From Limnobacter sp. (GTDB lineage: Bacteria; Pseudomonadota; Gammaproteobacteria; Burkholderiales; Burkholderiaceae_B), in the NCBI GenBank assembly GCA_029866125.1, contig JARWZZ010000007.1:277519-341518 (forward strand): a DNA stretch of 64,000 bases. The letters are read 5' to 3'. Positions 63,980-64,000 of the stretch are shown piece after piece. The translations under genes were made by a program, and so were the position numbers. A model generated the notes under the pieces. It ran no database searches. It saw only the letters and a list, made by a program, of their open reading frames with translations, and was not told the origin of the DNA. How positions within the stretch are numbered: the first letter of the stretch is position 1; each line of letters starts with the position of its first letter.

Positions 63980-64000
63980 TTCCGACATTGAATAATTTCG

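Overview
This window is a piece of core chromosome from a betaproteobacterium, almost certainly order Burkholderiales. The evidence is the unbroken sucA-sucB-lpd cluster with a structured sucA leader, a phaC-phaA-phaB-phaR polyhydroxyalkanoate (PHA) cluster, the tig-clpP-clpX-lon-hupB-ppiD order, and a tsaB-rimI-UDG / lplT-alr-radA neighbourhood. Base composition is moderate (near 50 percent GC by eye), which with the gene content recalls Limnobacter-like genera; that genus guess is inference. Genes are packed tightly on both strands. I see no insertion sequence, prophage, CRISPR array, rRNA or integrase.

Layout. 1-1092 (minus): N-terminal part of a sensor-like protein running off the left edge. 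1093-7087: sucA leader RNA and the complete 2-oxoglutarate dehydrogenase genes. 7200-11409: zapE, tex (opposite strand), a small lipoprotein and a YdcH-like protein. 11491-16855: Fe-S helicase, bamD, rluD, pgeF and a small membrane protein. 17143-24355: PHA synthesis (phaC, phaA, phaB), its regulator phaR, rimO and a second thiolase. 24457-25035: a serine-rich orphan protein behind a conspicuous palindrome. 25039-29437 (minus): serB and mfd. 29491-32758: ispD, ispF, tsaB, rimI and a family-4 uracil-DNA glycosylase. 32786-36697: lplT (minus), alr, radA. 36858-41065: an RND efflux adaptor and pump. 41125-41991 (minus): a squalene/phytoene-synthase-like protein without the usual aspartate motifs. 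42075-42159: tRNA-Leu. 42411-48794: tig, clpP, clpX, lon, hupB. 49063-49563: two tRNA-Val/tRNA-Asp pairs. 49846-55019: ppiD, a TesA-type esterase, an orphan YbbA ATPase, nnrDE. 55161-63979: purL, a family-5 uracil-DNA glycosylase, uvrC, pgsA and a DUF3422 protein.

How the genes work together. The most coherent modules are the 2-oxoglutarate dehydrogenase complex, the PHA module (thiolase, reductase, synthase and PhaR, with a shared 13-bp motif in front of phaC and phaR that looks like the PhaR operator), the proteostasis module (trigger factor, ClpXP, Lon with a heat-shock-type promoter, and periplasmic PpiD), and an unusually dense scatter of DNA repair genes (Fe-S helicase, mfd, two Fe-S uracil-DNA glycosylases, radA, uvrC).

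No clearly new multi-gene system is visible. The most open items are the sucA leader RNA, the orphan gene at 24457 with its operator-like palindrome, the degenerate squalene-synthase-like protein, the putative PhaR sites, and the family-5 uracil-DNA glycosylase coupled to uvrC.
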